Shown here: positions 22,176 to 34,351 of the stretch, one piece after another
Position numbering within the stretch: the first letter of the stretch is position 1
Layout: every line of letters begins with the position of its first letter
From: Trichopria drosophilae
Taxonomy: Eukaryota; Arthropoda; Insecta; Hymenoptera; Diapriidae
Assembly (NCBI GenBank): GCA_030407085.1
Contig: CM059582.1
Span: forward strand, 54,573,001 to 54,637,000
Length of the DNA stretch: 64,000 bases
Direction: 5' to 3'
Translations under genes and position numbers: made by a program
The notes under the pieces: generated by a model
What the model saw: only the letters and a program-made list of their open reading frames with translations
The model's database searches: none
Told to the model about the DNA's origin: nothing

Positions 22176-23569
22176 CTTGATATATTCGGACGAGACAGCG
22201 AAATACAATTTTGAAAATAAGGGCCTGTCAAATTTTGTCGGTAGTATCCGGAGCGTCATTCACCGTGGCATAGCGACGCCCTGGAGAGAATTAGAGCACT
22301 GTAACCGGGTAGAGAGGTTCTCAGAAAGCATAACTTTTTCTACGAATGGGAGGTTTGTCCTTTGAGCCGGATTTAATAATTTACGGCAATTTGAAAACTT
22401 CCTTGGGTCGAAAAAGTCCCCGTGGATATACCTAGGCTTAAACAACTGGGACCATCGGATGCAGCTCCGGAAAACGAAATCGACTAAAGACAGCAGGGTC
22501 GAAGCCACTAGTTTTATAATCTCATTTATATCAAACGTTAAAAAATATTCAATGACAATATTTCAGATGGAATATTAAAAGAATTGCGTCATTTATGGCA
22601 TGCTGCGTTGCAGAAAATAACGGTTATGAGTGGCAAGTGGAGGAATTGAAAAAGACGTTGTACGAAATTGCACCCATGGAAGGTATACATTAGCTAAATA
22701 CATAATTTCTGACATTCAAATAGTTTACACGGGCATATACCAAATAATCACACTCGTAGAAAATCGATATATTGCCCGCGTTACATACGATATTTTTTGA
22801 CACGACATGCATGGAAATTGATTTCACTTCTCTCTGGTGCGTGACATCGAGTTTCACGCGAAGAGTGTTAAAGATTGTTTTAACGGTGTGCGGGAAGTTC
22901 GGCTTCTCACGCGAAGGTAGAGTGCATGAAGTAATTGATTTAGGCACTCGCATAATGAGCGTGCGTCAAGTATCTGTAAAGTACTTACCAGCGTGCGGGA
23001 AGCGACATCATGCACTCGTTAAAAAATATATATCACGAAACAAGTAACGATCCCCGTCTCGAGGGTATCGGGGGATCGCCTACTGGTGCAAATATTACTT
23101 ACGCCCACAACACGAACACCATTTTTCATCCGAGCAAGTACAAAATTTTTCGTTAAAAATTTAAACTCAAAGGGATTGGAAACTCCACGCTTAAATTTCC
23201 CTCAATATTTAACAGAATGCAATGTGTTGATATTAAATTTACAGATAAATCTGTTACATTAACAAATAAATCTGTTGAATTTACAGATTAATTCTGTAAG
23301 AATTCTGTGGTCGTTAGGAAAAACCGGATAACCCCATTTTTTTAAAAAACCACCGAAAACGGGATGGATTTTTTATTTACGATCAATCTGTCAGATCGAA
23401 ATTTTGATTCAGTGTCACATTTTTTTAAAGAATAATTCAGTACTGTATTTTATTAAGAATTATTAAGCAGAATTATTAGGCCCGTAGAGCACGTGTGCAG
23501 GCCTCTGCACTATTATTTATCTCATCTAAGGCATAAGTCATGCTCGTTTTTTGAGACTTTCGATGCTCT
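22176..23569. other. Mostly unassigned; one exon-like fragment near 22.57 kb
   Basis: After AATATTTCAG the plus strand reads WNIKRIASFMACCVAENNGY, then EWQVEELKKTLYEIAPMEG, to a GTATAC donor at about 22682. This is 38 codons of convincing protein, but I cannot assign it. 22190-22510 and 22800-23050 are GC-richer, without a family I recognise. Confidence 0.3.
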
Positions 23570-24535
23570 GTATTGTAACGTACGAGCCGTCATACGTACG
23601 TTTTTTTTAGAATATTTTTGTTCGAAGTCTTCTAAAAAACTCAAAAGGATTCTGGAAAAGTGAAACATACGTTTCCGTTTAACACAGCTGCAAGTCGTAA
23701 CTTACTGAACGAGCTAACGAAAATGTGAGAATGAGAACTTGGAGACTGTAGGTTTCTCGCGGAAAACCATCATAAAACTTATCTCATATTAGATAAGCTG
23801 GCCCAAGTGTGAGAACACTTTGGGACCGCGTCCTTGCTCTCATTCTCATACATAACTATGCCATATATTCAATCTGGCGGAAAAACCGTCATCAAAATTA
23901 TTTAAATTTAAACACTTAAGAAACCCACTTAACTCTATTTTTCTAGAAATTTCTTCTTCAAAAATATTCTAAAATTTATATATTTTATTAAATTACAAAA
24001 GAATTATCCTTATTCATTTAAACTAAATTGTTAATACTATTTTCAAATTGCTTAATTCCAAAATTAAAAATAAATAGTTAATATGAAAACTTTGATAATA
24101 ATGGATATTTCTTTTGTAATACTTTTATTATTAATTAAATTTAAGCCGTATCATTTAAATTTAAATAGATCTTCACCTTTTTATATTGTAACTGTTAGAC
24201 CAAAACACCCCTTTTCTTTAAAATTACAATAATAGCTTCTTCAGTTTTAATAATCATCGCAGAAACCGTCTTTAATAACACTTCAAAATATAACTTATTA
24301 TCGGCAAATATTAATTTAAGTTGTTTAGTTATAATTGACGTATTCCATCGCATTCATAAACGCCTGTTTCAATTTATGTAACAAATTGTTAATATTAATG
24401 AACTACTTGGAAATAATGTTGATAATCACTTTAAATTTAATATTTGTAACAATTTATTATTTCTTTTTTTTAATCCAATGTTCATTAATATCGATAATTG
24501 ATTTAGAAACAAGGCATTAATTATTTGTGCGTTAA

Positions 24536-26492
24536 TAGAGAACTTGCATGGTATGGAATTTTCACATATTAAGAGTTAAAATTGATAAATTATGACTAAA
24601 CGAGAAAAGTTACAACACAGTTTTGCAATTTTCGAAGTAAATGTTTAGATATAAATTATTAAAATTTGCCGAAAACTGAACGTCGGTTTGAATCGATGTC
24701 ACGTGACTATGACGAAATAGTCGGTAAGGTGGCGTCGCTGACGGCAATGCAGTGGAACTACATTGCATATATATAGATATACATATACGTTATATGCATG
24801 TACAAAACGTCAAATAAAGTTATGTTTACATTTTGAAATACGTAAACAGATTTTTTACAATGTAATTGTTTAAAAGTGTCGGCAACTGAGTTAAGGATTT
24901 TAAATATGAAAGGAGAATTATAAAAGGGAAAAGAAATTTTGCAAATAATAGGAGACATCGACAGAAAACAACAATTATTAGATAAGTATACACAATTAGT
25001 CTGATAACCAGAACAAAGTTATAATAGTTTATAATAATTATTAATACTAAAATATATTATAAAAGTGTATATACTTTGTGTAAATTTCATTTGTTTCAGG
25101 AGCGGTTTAAGGAAAAATTGGATTTGTTTTGCTTATATTAAACGTGAGCGTTCCATTTATACATACATGTAATACATGATAGTATGCTTGTTTATTCTAT
25201 TAATGTTCAAATGAAATAGAGTACGCTTAACATGTAAATAATTACATGCAGGATTTTTCAAATAACGTCCACACGGTTATTTGTTTTATAATATTTTTTT
25301 AATACTACAATAATACACTAAATGTATTTTCTGGCAAACAATTTTTTCCTTGTAGCATCTCAATACTGATTTGTAGAACACCTTCTACCTCAAATAAAGT
25401 CAAACAGATTTATGAATTTGAACCGAAGAGATTTTTCAGATTTCTTGTACCTGCGTAGTTACATATAAACACTGTATGTTTAAGTGCGTACAAATGTATT
25501 TTTCAAATCTTAAACCATGTTTACAATTTGAAAATCTAAACATATTTCTTTAATTAATTCTGTTTTATTATTTTCAAAACAACCACAGTGAGAAGTGGAG
25601 TTTCCATTAACCGTCAGGTAAAAATTCAATGCAATAGGAGACAAATCAATAAAAATGTTAAAGAAAAGAAATCCATCTTTGCATCGCTACAAATACAGCA
25701 TTATTCCTAGGTGTAAATCAACCTCGAGTTCTACTCCGAAAAAAGAATTAATTTGTGTTCCCCACATTGAATTGAAAAGAAAAACCTGGAGCGAAGCTGT
25801 AGGCAATCAACCTGAAAAGATTAATAGAATAAACAAGCATACTATCATGTATTACATGTATGTATATATATGTAAGATTGAAATGGAACGCTCACGTTCA
25901 ATATAAGCAAAACAAATCCAATTTTTCCTTTAACTGCTCCTGAAACAAATGAAATTTACACAAAGTATATACACTTTTATAATATATTTTAGTATTAATA
26001 ATTATTATAAACTATTATAACTTTGTTCTGGTTATCAGACTAATTGTGTATACTTATCTAATAATTGTTGTTTTCTGTCGATGTCTCCTATTATTTGCAA
26101 AATTTCTTTTCCCTTTTATAATTCTCCTTTCATATTTAAAATCCTTAACTCAGTTGCCGACACTTTTAAACAATTACATTGTAAAAAATCTGTTTACGTA
26201 TTTCAAAATGTAAACATAACTTTATTTGACGTTTTGTACATGCATATAACGTATATGTATATCTATATATATGCAATGTAGTTCCACTGCATTGCCGTCA
26301 GCGACGCCACCTTACCGACTATTTCGTCATAGTCACGTGACATCGATTCAAACCGACGTTCAGTTTTCGGCAAATTTTAATAATTTATATCTAAACAATT
26401 ACTTCGAAAATTGCAAAACTGTGTTGTAACTTTTCATTTCTAATAATTATCTTTCGATTTAAATTAAATTTAAAAGTCATGCAAGTTCTCTA
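24536..26492. mobile_element. 1.96-kb TTAA-flanked foldback element with THAP-like exon (Kolobok-like)
   Basis: TTAA stands at 24532-24535 and 26493-26496. The tips are TAGAGAACTTGCATG and its reverse complement. The arms (24536 to about 25210, and about 25826 to 26492) are near-identical in the parts I compared; a 66-codon frame is the same in both. The uninterrupted sister LTR at 46.5-48.3 kb lacks this sequence, which proves insertion. TTAA duplication plus a THAP-like fragment fits the Kolobok superfamily; piggyBac also uses TTAA but lacks THAP. Confidence 0.75.
25655..25820 (+). pseudogene. Truncated THAP-like domain in the foldback spacer
   Basis: After ATG the frame reads MLKKRNPSLHRYKYSIIPRC, then KSTSSSTPKKELICVP, then KRKTWSEAVGNQ. 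This resembles the first two-thirds of a THAP zinc finger (one Cys, Pro, then W in a K-x-W-x-x-A context). The first Cys appears replaced by Ser and the C-x-x-H end is missing, because the right arm begins there. THAP domains bind transposon ends in P and Kolobok transposases. This is a remnant, not a working protein. Confidence 0.5.
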
Positions 26493-26773
26493 TTAATCCT
26501 GTACTTAATATTAATTAATATTGTTAAAAATATAAATTGTATTCGCCTTGCCTCGGCGACAGCTCGCTCGTATCGCCCCTCCCCTTGTTATTTTTCCGAA
26601 GATCTTTTCACCCTTCCACCTCAAGAAAACTCCCTATTGGCCCTTACATATAGGTCCAAGTTCCGCCCAGACACTACTCGTGTCTCTATAAAAAGAGGCC
26701 CCTTTTCCATGCTCATCAGTCAGTCAACTGTAGAGTTTTTCCTCCCATCCCCATAGTGTTATTAGTGCTCACG

Positions 26774-26880
26774 AGTCACCAGCCACGAGTCGCCAACCGC
26801 GAGTCACCAGCCACGAGTCGCCAGCCGCAAATCGCCAACCGCGATTCACCAGCCCCGAGTCACCAGCCGCGAGTTCCCAG
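26774..26880 (+). repeat. Minisatellite inside LTR copy 1
   Basis: About eight diverged copies of a 12-14-base unit such as CACCAGCCACGAGTCGCC. The other LTR has the reverse counterpart at about 46928-47030 in a more diverged form. Confidence 0.8.
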
Positions 26881-26989
26881 TGATCTTGGCCAACGTAAGT
26901 AGTGCACTTTTCCGCCCCAAATTCAATTGCTTGCCCCCTTTTCCCATGCCCAACAAATTAAATGACAACATTACAATATTGTAATGTTG

Positions 26990-27165
26990 TCCCCAATAAC
27001 AACCCCAAGCATTCCCTTTTTTTTTTTTTTCATTAAAGAAACCCCCATAACAACCCCAAGCATTCCCTTTTTTTCATTAAAGAAACCCCCATAACAACCC
27101 CAAGCATTCCCTTTTTTTTATTAATGAAACCCCCCATAACAACCCCAAGCATTCCCGTTTTTCAT
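26990..27165 (+). repeat. Four ~55-bp tandem units in LTR copy 1
   Basis: The phrase CATAACAACCCCAAGCATTC, followed by a T-run and CATTAAAGAAAC, repeats four times. LTR copy 2 has only single-copy traces, so the expansion is private to copy 1. Confidence 0.8.
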
Positions 27166-27529
27166 GAAAAGAAATCATCTTTTCTAAGTGTCCCCTTGCC
27201 CTCCGTTTTCGCGCTACGAACCCAAAATACCTCCATTCACAGTTGACTGTCCCGAGGCAAGTTAGCCTCGTTAATAAATTTAACATTACAAAAATAACAT
27301 TTTCATTTTATTATTTCCTTTCTTTCTCTTGAGTATCCTAATATTTAGGATAAATAGAAAGAACACTCCTTTCCTTACGTCACGTCAAATCCCGGACGTG
27401 ACAGTATCTTGAAAACGGTCCATTTTTCTGTTTTGGTCCACTGGACACTTTTGATCAGCGCGGTACGAACTACGTTATACTTAATTTTGGTTCAATTTTA
27501 CCGGAAACCAAATCACCTTATGATCGGTG

Positions 27530-29165
27530 CAGTGTCCTTTGAAATAAAAAAAGTGAGACACGATTTTTATTTAAAAAATAAGATTTTTTCTATTTTTTGG
27601 TTAGTCTCTAAATATTTTTTGTTACAAAATTGAAGGAAATACCGCTAAATGCTGCAAATATCGTGTAAAAATGTCTAAGCTACAAAATAGGAAATGAAAA
27701 TGTAATTTTAGAATGGCCAAAAATTTGTAATATTGGTCAATTTGACTGAAGTTTGTTACTGAGGGGTTTTTAAGGTTGCTAATATCGAATTTGAAATAAG
27801 ATTTTCAAAATTCAAAATATCTGCTCGAATATGGCGGGCGAAAAATTGTAATGTTTGACAATTTCACGGACATTTGTTACTCCAAGGTTTTTGAGGAATT
27901 TTGCATCGATGTTTTTGTGAAGAGTGCGGGAATCAGCAGCTTATATAGGTTATATAGGTTATGGTTTATGTCATGCGGAAAGTGAGTGTCTTCCAAACTT
28001 TTCGCATTTTCGATAAGAAAAAGCTAAGTGCGCATGCGCAGTAAAATTTTACGCACTCTGTGTGATAAACACTCACTTTTCGCACGCTAAACACCCCCAA
28101 AAATACGCGTTTTTCGTGCATGCGTTACAAAAAATAGATGTTCCTAACACGTGCGCAAAGTGGCCACTTTGCGCACGCAAAGTCGTGCGGGAATATGTTT
28201 CTTTTGAATTTTTCGCACTCGTTAGGTAAAATATCGTTTGATAAAAGTGCGAAAACGAATGTGATGGTTGCGGCCTGAGCCGAAGGCGATAAAAAATACT
28301 ATTTTGTTTTAAAAAATTAATAGAAATTCCTATTATCGGGTAACGTTATTTGATTTGTAGGCGACAAGCCCTCTCTCCATTTTATTTTTATTTTATATAA
28401 AACGAGCCTTACACCACTTAGAAACATTTCTTATAAAATTTGTTTCTGTGACCTTGATTTTTATAATTTTTAGGAAAATTCTTTTGAACTCTTCTCCACT
28501 GTAATTCCACTCGAAATGAACAACCCCAACAATTCCCGAATAATAAGATTCAATCAAAATAATAAAATTAAAAATTTTTTGTCTACAGTACTGGAGCCGC
28601 CATTTTGAATTCTGAAAATCTGACTTCAGACTCGAGATCAGCTATCTCCAAAATTCCGCAGTAATAAGATTAAGGCAAATAAGAAAAAGAAAAAATTCTA
28701 GTCCCTCATATTAGAGCCGTCATTCTGTATTTTGAAAATCTGGCTTCAGATTGGAAATCAGCGACCAAAAACCCCCGAATAACAAACTTCACTCAAATTG
28801 AAAAACATTACGATGTTTCGTTTGTCATATTGGAGCTGCCATTTTGAAATTTTGAAAGTCTGAATTCAAATTAGTAATCAGCGGACCAAAAAATCCGTAG
28901 GTACCAAGTTCAAACAGAAACAGCTGAATTTCAAAAGCTGTATATTGGAGACTGGAAATTTAAAACAAAGATTTCGACTCCGCCGCCATTTTAAAATGCA
29001 ATTTTTTTTATTAGCCCTATCTTGTAGTTTAGACATTTTTTACGCGATATTTGCAGTATTTGGAGATCTTGCCATTGACTTTATCACTAAAAATATTTAA
29101 AAACCAAATGAAAAATTGAATAAAAATCGTGTGTAACTTTTTTATTTCAAAATTTTCATTTTTTT
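27530..29165. mobile_element. 1.6-kb inverted-repeat element enclosing 120-bp-module relics
   Basis: GTGAGACACGATTTTTATT and TTTTTGGTTAG on the left (27550-27605), plus CGCTAAATGCTGCAAATATCG, pair with the region 29017-29160 on the right. Inside, 28530-28960 holds three reverse-oriented 120-base modules (GAGCCGCCATTTTGAATTC and relatives), and 27745-27850 one forward module. The organisation copies the DDE/SWIM transposon: modules oriented as inverted termini around a centre. Confidence 0.55.
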
Positions 29166-29476
29166 TTGCGCCATGCAAAAGAGCTGACTGTGCGCCATAA
29201 AGAATGGATATTTTAAAAATGTTGAGAATAAAATAATTTATATTATCAATACGTATATGTGCCATTTTTTCAGCAATAAAAGCAATTGAGTGGGGACGAC
29301 GAAATAAAGGTATATTTTTCCAAAAAAGTAGAAGTAAATGGAGGAATTAAATTTGCAAAGCTCGTCAGAAACGAGAAAAAATTTGTGTATTCTGGGGAAG
29401 AAATGATAAAAAAAAAATTACAAACGGGCAATGAAGAAGACCACCTAAGAAAAATGCATTAAAAAAATATATATAT

Positions 29477-30299
29477 GGGGCATTCTTTGTGAAAAAAGCC
29501 ACCCCACCTGTCTAAAAATCAGAAACACCTACTTAGGTCTATTTGGGCTCAAATTGTAGCTTAGAGTGTGTAGTTTCAAAAAATCACCGGTACTTTCCGA
29601 AAAACAAAATGGCATGTTGCAATATGGCGCCCGGAATGCGTGAAGCACGAACCGACATTATGTATTTCGGTAAAAATTCATTCACAAGAACAAAGAAAAC
29701 ATTTTTTTTTATGCATATCGTACATTATTGTGTGCACTTTGCATACGTATATTACACATTCAGAAATTCAATATGTCCGATTCAATATGGCGGACGGAAT
29801 TTAAAATTTATCATTTTAATTAGAAAAGATGCAGTAACAGTGAAATTGTATCTGCTCATAAATTATTGTCACGAGAAACATGCATAATTTCGAGAAATTG
29901 CAGTAGAGGTTTTCTTTTTCTAATTTAATTTACTATAAGACCGAGTATTTTTCTAATTAAAATGATAAATTTTAAATTCCGTCCGCCATATTGAATCGGA
30001 CATATTGAATTTCTGAATGTGTAATATACGTATGCAAAGTGCACACAATAATGTACGATATGCATAAAAAAAAATGTTTTCTTTGTTCTTGTGAATGAAT
30101 TTTTACCGAAATACATAATGTCGGTTCGTGCTTCACGCATTCCGGGCGCCATATTGCAACATGCCATTTTGTTTTTCGGAAAGTACCGGTGATTTTTTGA
30201 AACTACACACTCTAAGCTACAATTTGAGCCCAAATAGACCTAAGTAGGTGTTTCTGATTTTTAGACAGGTGGGGTGGCTTTTTTCACAAAGAATGCCCC
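29477..30299. mobile_element. 823-bp foldback element with apparently identical 349-bp arms
   Basis: GGGGCATTCTTTGTGAAAAA opens the left arm (29477-29825). The right arm (29951-30299) reads as its exact reverse complement at every base I compared. ATAT lies outside each end. The 125-bp loop is AT-rich. Long frames in the two arms have the same first ~95 codons only because the arms are identical. The lack of divergence points to a very recent insertion or to gene conversion. Confidence 0.8.
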
Positions 30300-31150
30300 A
30301 TATGTATGTATGATAAATAAAATGTTCTGCATTCTGTTACAACACACTTTACAATTATTGCATTGAGAGAAGAGTTTTATTTGGTAAGTTATTCGCTTTA
30401 TGTTTTAAGGATTTGATGAGTGGTTTTGTATTCTTCTTCCCTTGTCACGAATAAGATTTGTAATCGTAGTTAATATAAAAATGGAGTTTATATCTCGAAT
30501 TTGCAACTCGCACTCACCTCTGGTGGCAAACTGCACATTCGCAGAAAACAAAAATTTTTACCCACTTGTATCGATGATTGATTATAATGTATATTCTACA
30601 TTAGAATAGTAGTAAACTCATAAATTGTAATCATTCTAATAAACTCAATAGTTGACTATCGGTAACTGTCGATAAGCCAAAACAGTGTGACATGCCCTTA
30701 AACACTCTTACTTCTATAATCAAGAGGATATATTGCGAAATATAAAACACTTACAAAATAGGTATGCAGCATGCCTCCAAAATCTTTCAACCGCAGAAAA
30801 CATGTAATTATGTTACTATTAAGAACTCTATATATATCGGGGGAGTCTGCTAAAAGTGCGGATAGGGAAACCAGTATCAAATTTCATGACCACACAAATC
30901 GACTATACAACTTCTGATTAATCGATTCTAATATAACGTCGCTTACTGTCCATTATGCGTGACAGCATGCAATTGACATAAAATTGTCAATTAAAAAAAT
31001 AAAATAATTTACATCTCTGGGTTAGGACATATTTTATTAAACCTAAACGAAATATGTAATAGGAAATAACTAAGCTTTAGCGGTTGCTACTATTCTATTT
31101 AATTTTATGCTAATATTGCTGATATTTATACCAACAGCAAGATTAGCCAG
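30300..31150. other. Unassigned AT-rich sequence
   Basis: No repeat, ORF or RNA structure I can support. Confidence 0.3.
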
Positions 31151-31189
31151 TGCCGTTACATTCGAATTGATGATTGACATTAATGGAAT

Positions 31190-31730
31190 CGACATGATAT
31201 TCAAATGACCTTGAAAGTAGCTGTGAAAGTCAAGTCTAGGTCAAGGTCATGTACGAACGTAAAATCGTCCTCGCTGTCTTCCAGGGTAAAAAATAAGGGG
31301 TTCCGTTAAAAAAAACGACTTGACCTTCAAATGATCCTGAAGGTTGAGGTCAAGGTCAATGTCAACGTCACATGCGGGCGTGAAGTTGTCCTCTGTTTCC
31401 ATTTCCATAGCAAAAAATGAGTCCTTCCATTAAAAAAATCGACTTGATATTAAGATGACCTTCAAGGTAGCGGCGAAGGTCAAGGTCAAGGTCACATTAT
31501 GACGTAAAATCATACGTCAAAAAAATAAAGTGGTTAAAAAATAAAGGGTTTCATTTGAAAAAATTGACTTGATATTGAAATGACCTTGAAGGCCATCGTC
31601 AAGGTCAATGTCAAGGTCACCATAAGTTAGCCCTGTCTGTACCCTTCAACTTTTGTTTAAACAAATTTCCTCCAAAATGCTTACCATCCGAGATATTCTA
31701 ATCCGTTATTTAAAATGGGACACCCTGTAT
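31190..31730 (+). repeat. Four ~122-126-bp tandem units rich in TCAAGGTCA, ending in a mariner-like tip
   Basis: Units start near 31192, 31318, 31440 and 31566, each with TGACCTTGA or TGACCTTCA, then AAGGTCAAGGTCA. The block ends with GGGACACCCTGTATATATA, the kind of end seen on TA-flanked miniature elements. No left tip found, so the element is truncated. Confidence 0.7.
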
Positions 31731-34351
31731 ATATATCTAACCCATATATATATATATATTTTTGATTATATTCTTTATTTGATTATATTCTCCGCGTCAT
31801 CCGTTATGTTAAAAAAAAATAGCGCCTCAGAATGAACTAGCCGATTCGACAGAAAATCTTCTGCAGTCATTGGAAGCAGGTTATTCAGAAATGCCACTGA
31901 CTTCTACGCCTTTGATATCAGCGCGTATAACATATATGAGAGAAAGAATCGTTGAAAGATAGGGTTAGTACATAAACACCATATTCAACATATTTAGTGA
32001 TGTATTCGGGCAAGAAGTGTTGAGAAAAATCGGGAACGGGAATAAGTCTCGTTAAAAAAAAGTGACGGGAGTAATTTTCTCGAAATTCCCGTCTGAAAGT
32101 ACATCCGGTCCCAATTATCTCGTTGCAGAAGTTAATAATTTGATACAATCAATATTTTTTATATTTGTGAGAGTCTGCCATAACTGAAGAGCAGGTTCTA
32201 AGATCAGTTTCATGAAAAATTGGAGGAGTGGATTGTAGATTAGGATGCTGTATGTCAGTGGCTGTATGACAGAAATCCAAAGCCGGATCGGATCAGGAAT
32301 AGGTACGGGTTCCCTTACTTGTAGAAATGTGCTAGATAAAGCCAAATCCGGATCAGCTGCGGAACGGCACCGGGTTCCCGGACCTCCGGGTCCATGATCA
32401 TATACGGATCTGCGGCATCATTACAATCCTGATCCGATCTGGAGCTTTTGATGGGGGGCAGTTCCGTAAATGCTTATTCGGAATTTCCTTACACGAACGT
32501 GCAAAACCTTCGTTTCAGCACTGTTCGTAGGAATCTAAAACAGCTGATTTCCACATTGTGCCCAAAATCTGTGAGCAAAATGAAGTTTGCTTTTTTGCTT
32601 TTTTCTTTTTTGATTTTTTCTTTTTTGCTTTTTTCTTTTTCTTCGAATTTCATACATATCCAATATGTAGTGTTCTTCACTCTTCCATGATAAAATTATG
32701 TTACAGAAACTATGGAAGGAAAGACGGATCAATAAAGAACTGAAAGAAAAAATAAGAAGAAATTACCAAGTAAGTTCAGCATGAAATATACCTATATTTC
32801 ATATACAGATATCGGCGATTCTCGATTATTTCGAACTTTATCGTGACTCGACATTATTTATTGAGAGTATTTGAAGAGCAGAATCGAATGTAACATTAGA
32901 AGTATGTGCTAAAGAATTTCGACAATGTACAGAAACGTATGAAATGGTACGTAAATGTGCATCAATGTACAAAGCGTCCGAAATTCAACACAAAGATTCA
33001 TTCTTGTACGATATTTTACAGTTTTCTACAATTCATTAGGTTTTTGGGCATTTTTGTACGTAATTCATTTCCGCTAGTTCATATTAACAATTTTAGACAT
33101 GTCTCGAGATTTAAAGATTACATTTTGATTCACAATGAAATACGATATTTCCGTGAATTGCCCATTTGGGCATTTCCAGAAAACCTGTTATTTTTCATGG
33201 AAATTAAACATAAACGGCGTTGAACACACAATTTTTTAACATTGAAATACATCAGAAAAATTAAAAATCTTGGACAAACCTTGATGCGCGTAGTTTTTGC
33301 TGTTACGGTCGTGGCATTTTAGCACTGAATGGGCAATAACTTTCGCGCTCAATGTAATATTTAAGTAATTCCAACCAAGAATTCAATAACCGAACAATTT
33401 ACATAAACCCTGTAAATTTTGTAGATGTGCATTAAGAAATGGCGTCGGGATGATATGTTACGGTCGTGACATTTTCTTGATAAATAAATCATTTTCATTG
33501 AATACTGTGCTACACCGCACGTAATTTTTTAACCACGATATTCATTTCTTCGGGGTATCTTACTGACACCTGTATGAAATATCTTGGGGAATTTGCTGGA
33601 AACTGATGCGCGTACATCGTGACATTGAAAACGTAAAATTTGGTAACCGAGTTCCGCATGTGTTCTCACTGACTAGGTCGAAGCACATGTTCAAATTTAT
33701 GAAATTTCGAATGTTTAGAGTTCTCTTAACCAAACAAGATTATTATATATTTATTTAGCAGCTGCGCGCATGTACAATAACAATAAGAATCGTTGAATTC
33801 GTGGTGGTTACGCGCAGAATACATGTAATTTCGAAGGTTTCAGCACGAAAAATTATTTGTTATACTTTAGTTAGCGACTCGGGATCTTTGGATGATTTAA
33901 GTGGTCATACGAAAAAGGCCTCTAAGCATTTTAATTACCATCATATCGGCCTACCTAACAGGAAACACCCAGTAACAAGAAAATTACACTTTTTCTGGAA
34001 ATTTCTATATACATTCATCGACTGATACAGGATGTACATCTTTATTTACCAAGAAAATCAATACGACTAAAAAAGACACGTCGTGTCGCGCTAGTTGTTA
34101 GAGGAGTTTTTGTTTTTATCTTGGAAATTTTAAACACTTGTTGAAATTCTAGACGATCGAAGATGGCACAACATATCCCACGACATTTCACGGAACATTA
34201 TATCATTCGATTATATTAATTGGGACACTAAACAATCGGTGAATCGCTAGACTATTCGTAGTTTAAAATCTGTTAGTTATAACAAAATCCGTTAATAAAT
34301 TGAATAAAATTGGATGAGAAGTTGCAGATGTTTAACATAAAGGCCATAGGT
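31731..34351. other. Unassigned stretch with a pyrimidine-rich tract
   Basis: 32588-32645 is a TTTTTTGC/TTTTTTCT low-complexity tract. 32340-32400 has a short GC hairpin (CCGGGTTCCCGG). TGTTACGGTCGTGGCATTTT (33300) recurs imperfectly at about 33459. Open frames here are short or low-complexity and show no family signature. Confidence 0.35.

Larger units (their letters stand above)
23574..27403 (+). mobile_element. Solo LTR, copy 1, with GTAT target duplication and a nested insertion
   Basis: It starts TGTAACGTACGAG and ends GGACGTGACA, flanked on both sides by GTAT (23570-23573 and 27404-27407). It is colinear with the reverse of 46466-48283. Without the nested element (24536-26492) it is about 1.87 kb. 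A core-promoter-like TCTATAAAAAGAGG lies at about 26685, with CATCAGTCAGTCAACTG about 25 bases downstream. No internal retrotransposon region adjoins, so LTR-LTR recombination has removed it. A 4-bp duplication fits Gypsy-type integration. Confidence 0.8.

Noticed and set aside
24758..26281. Identical 66-codon ORFs on opposite strands
   Set aside because: Again a product of near-identical inverted arms; hydrophobic AT-driven translation without family signature.
29543..30233. Pair of ORFs encoding the same protein in opposite directions
   Set aside because: They exist because the foldback arms are identical; AT-biased sequence, no motif, and the frames run into the loop.
31190..31630. GGTCAAGGTCAAGG as telomere-like repeat or CRISPR-like array
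   Set aside because: The period is ~122-126 bp with diverged units and a transposon tip at one end; not a short telomere repeat, and nothing here is prokaryotic.
32448..32743. ORFs with Lys/Phe runs on both strands
   Set aside because: Low-complexity T/A tract; no conserved pattern.
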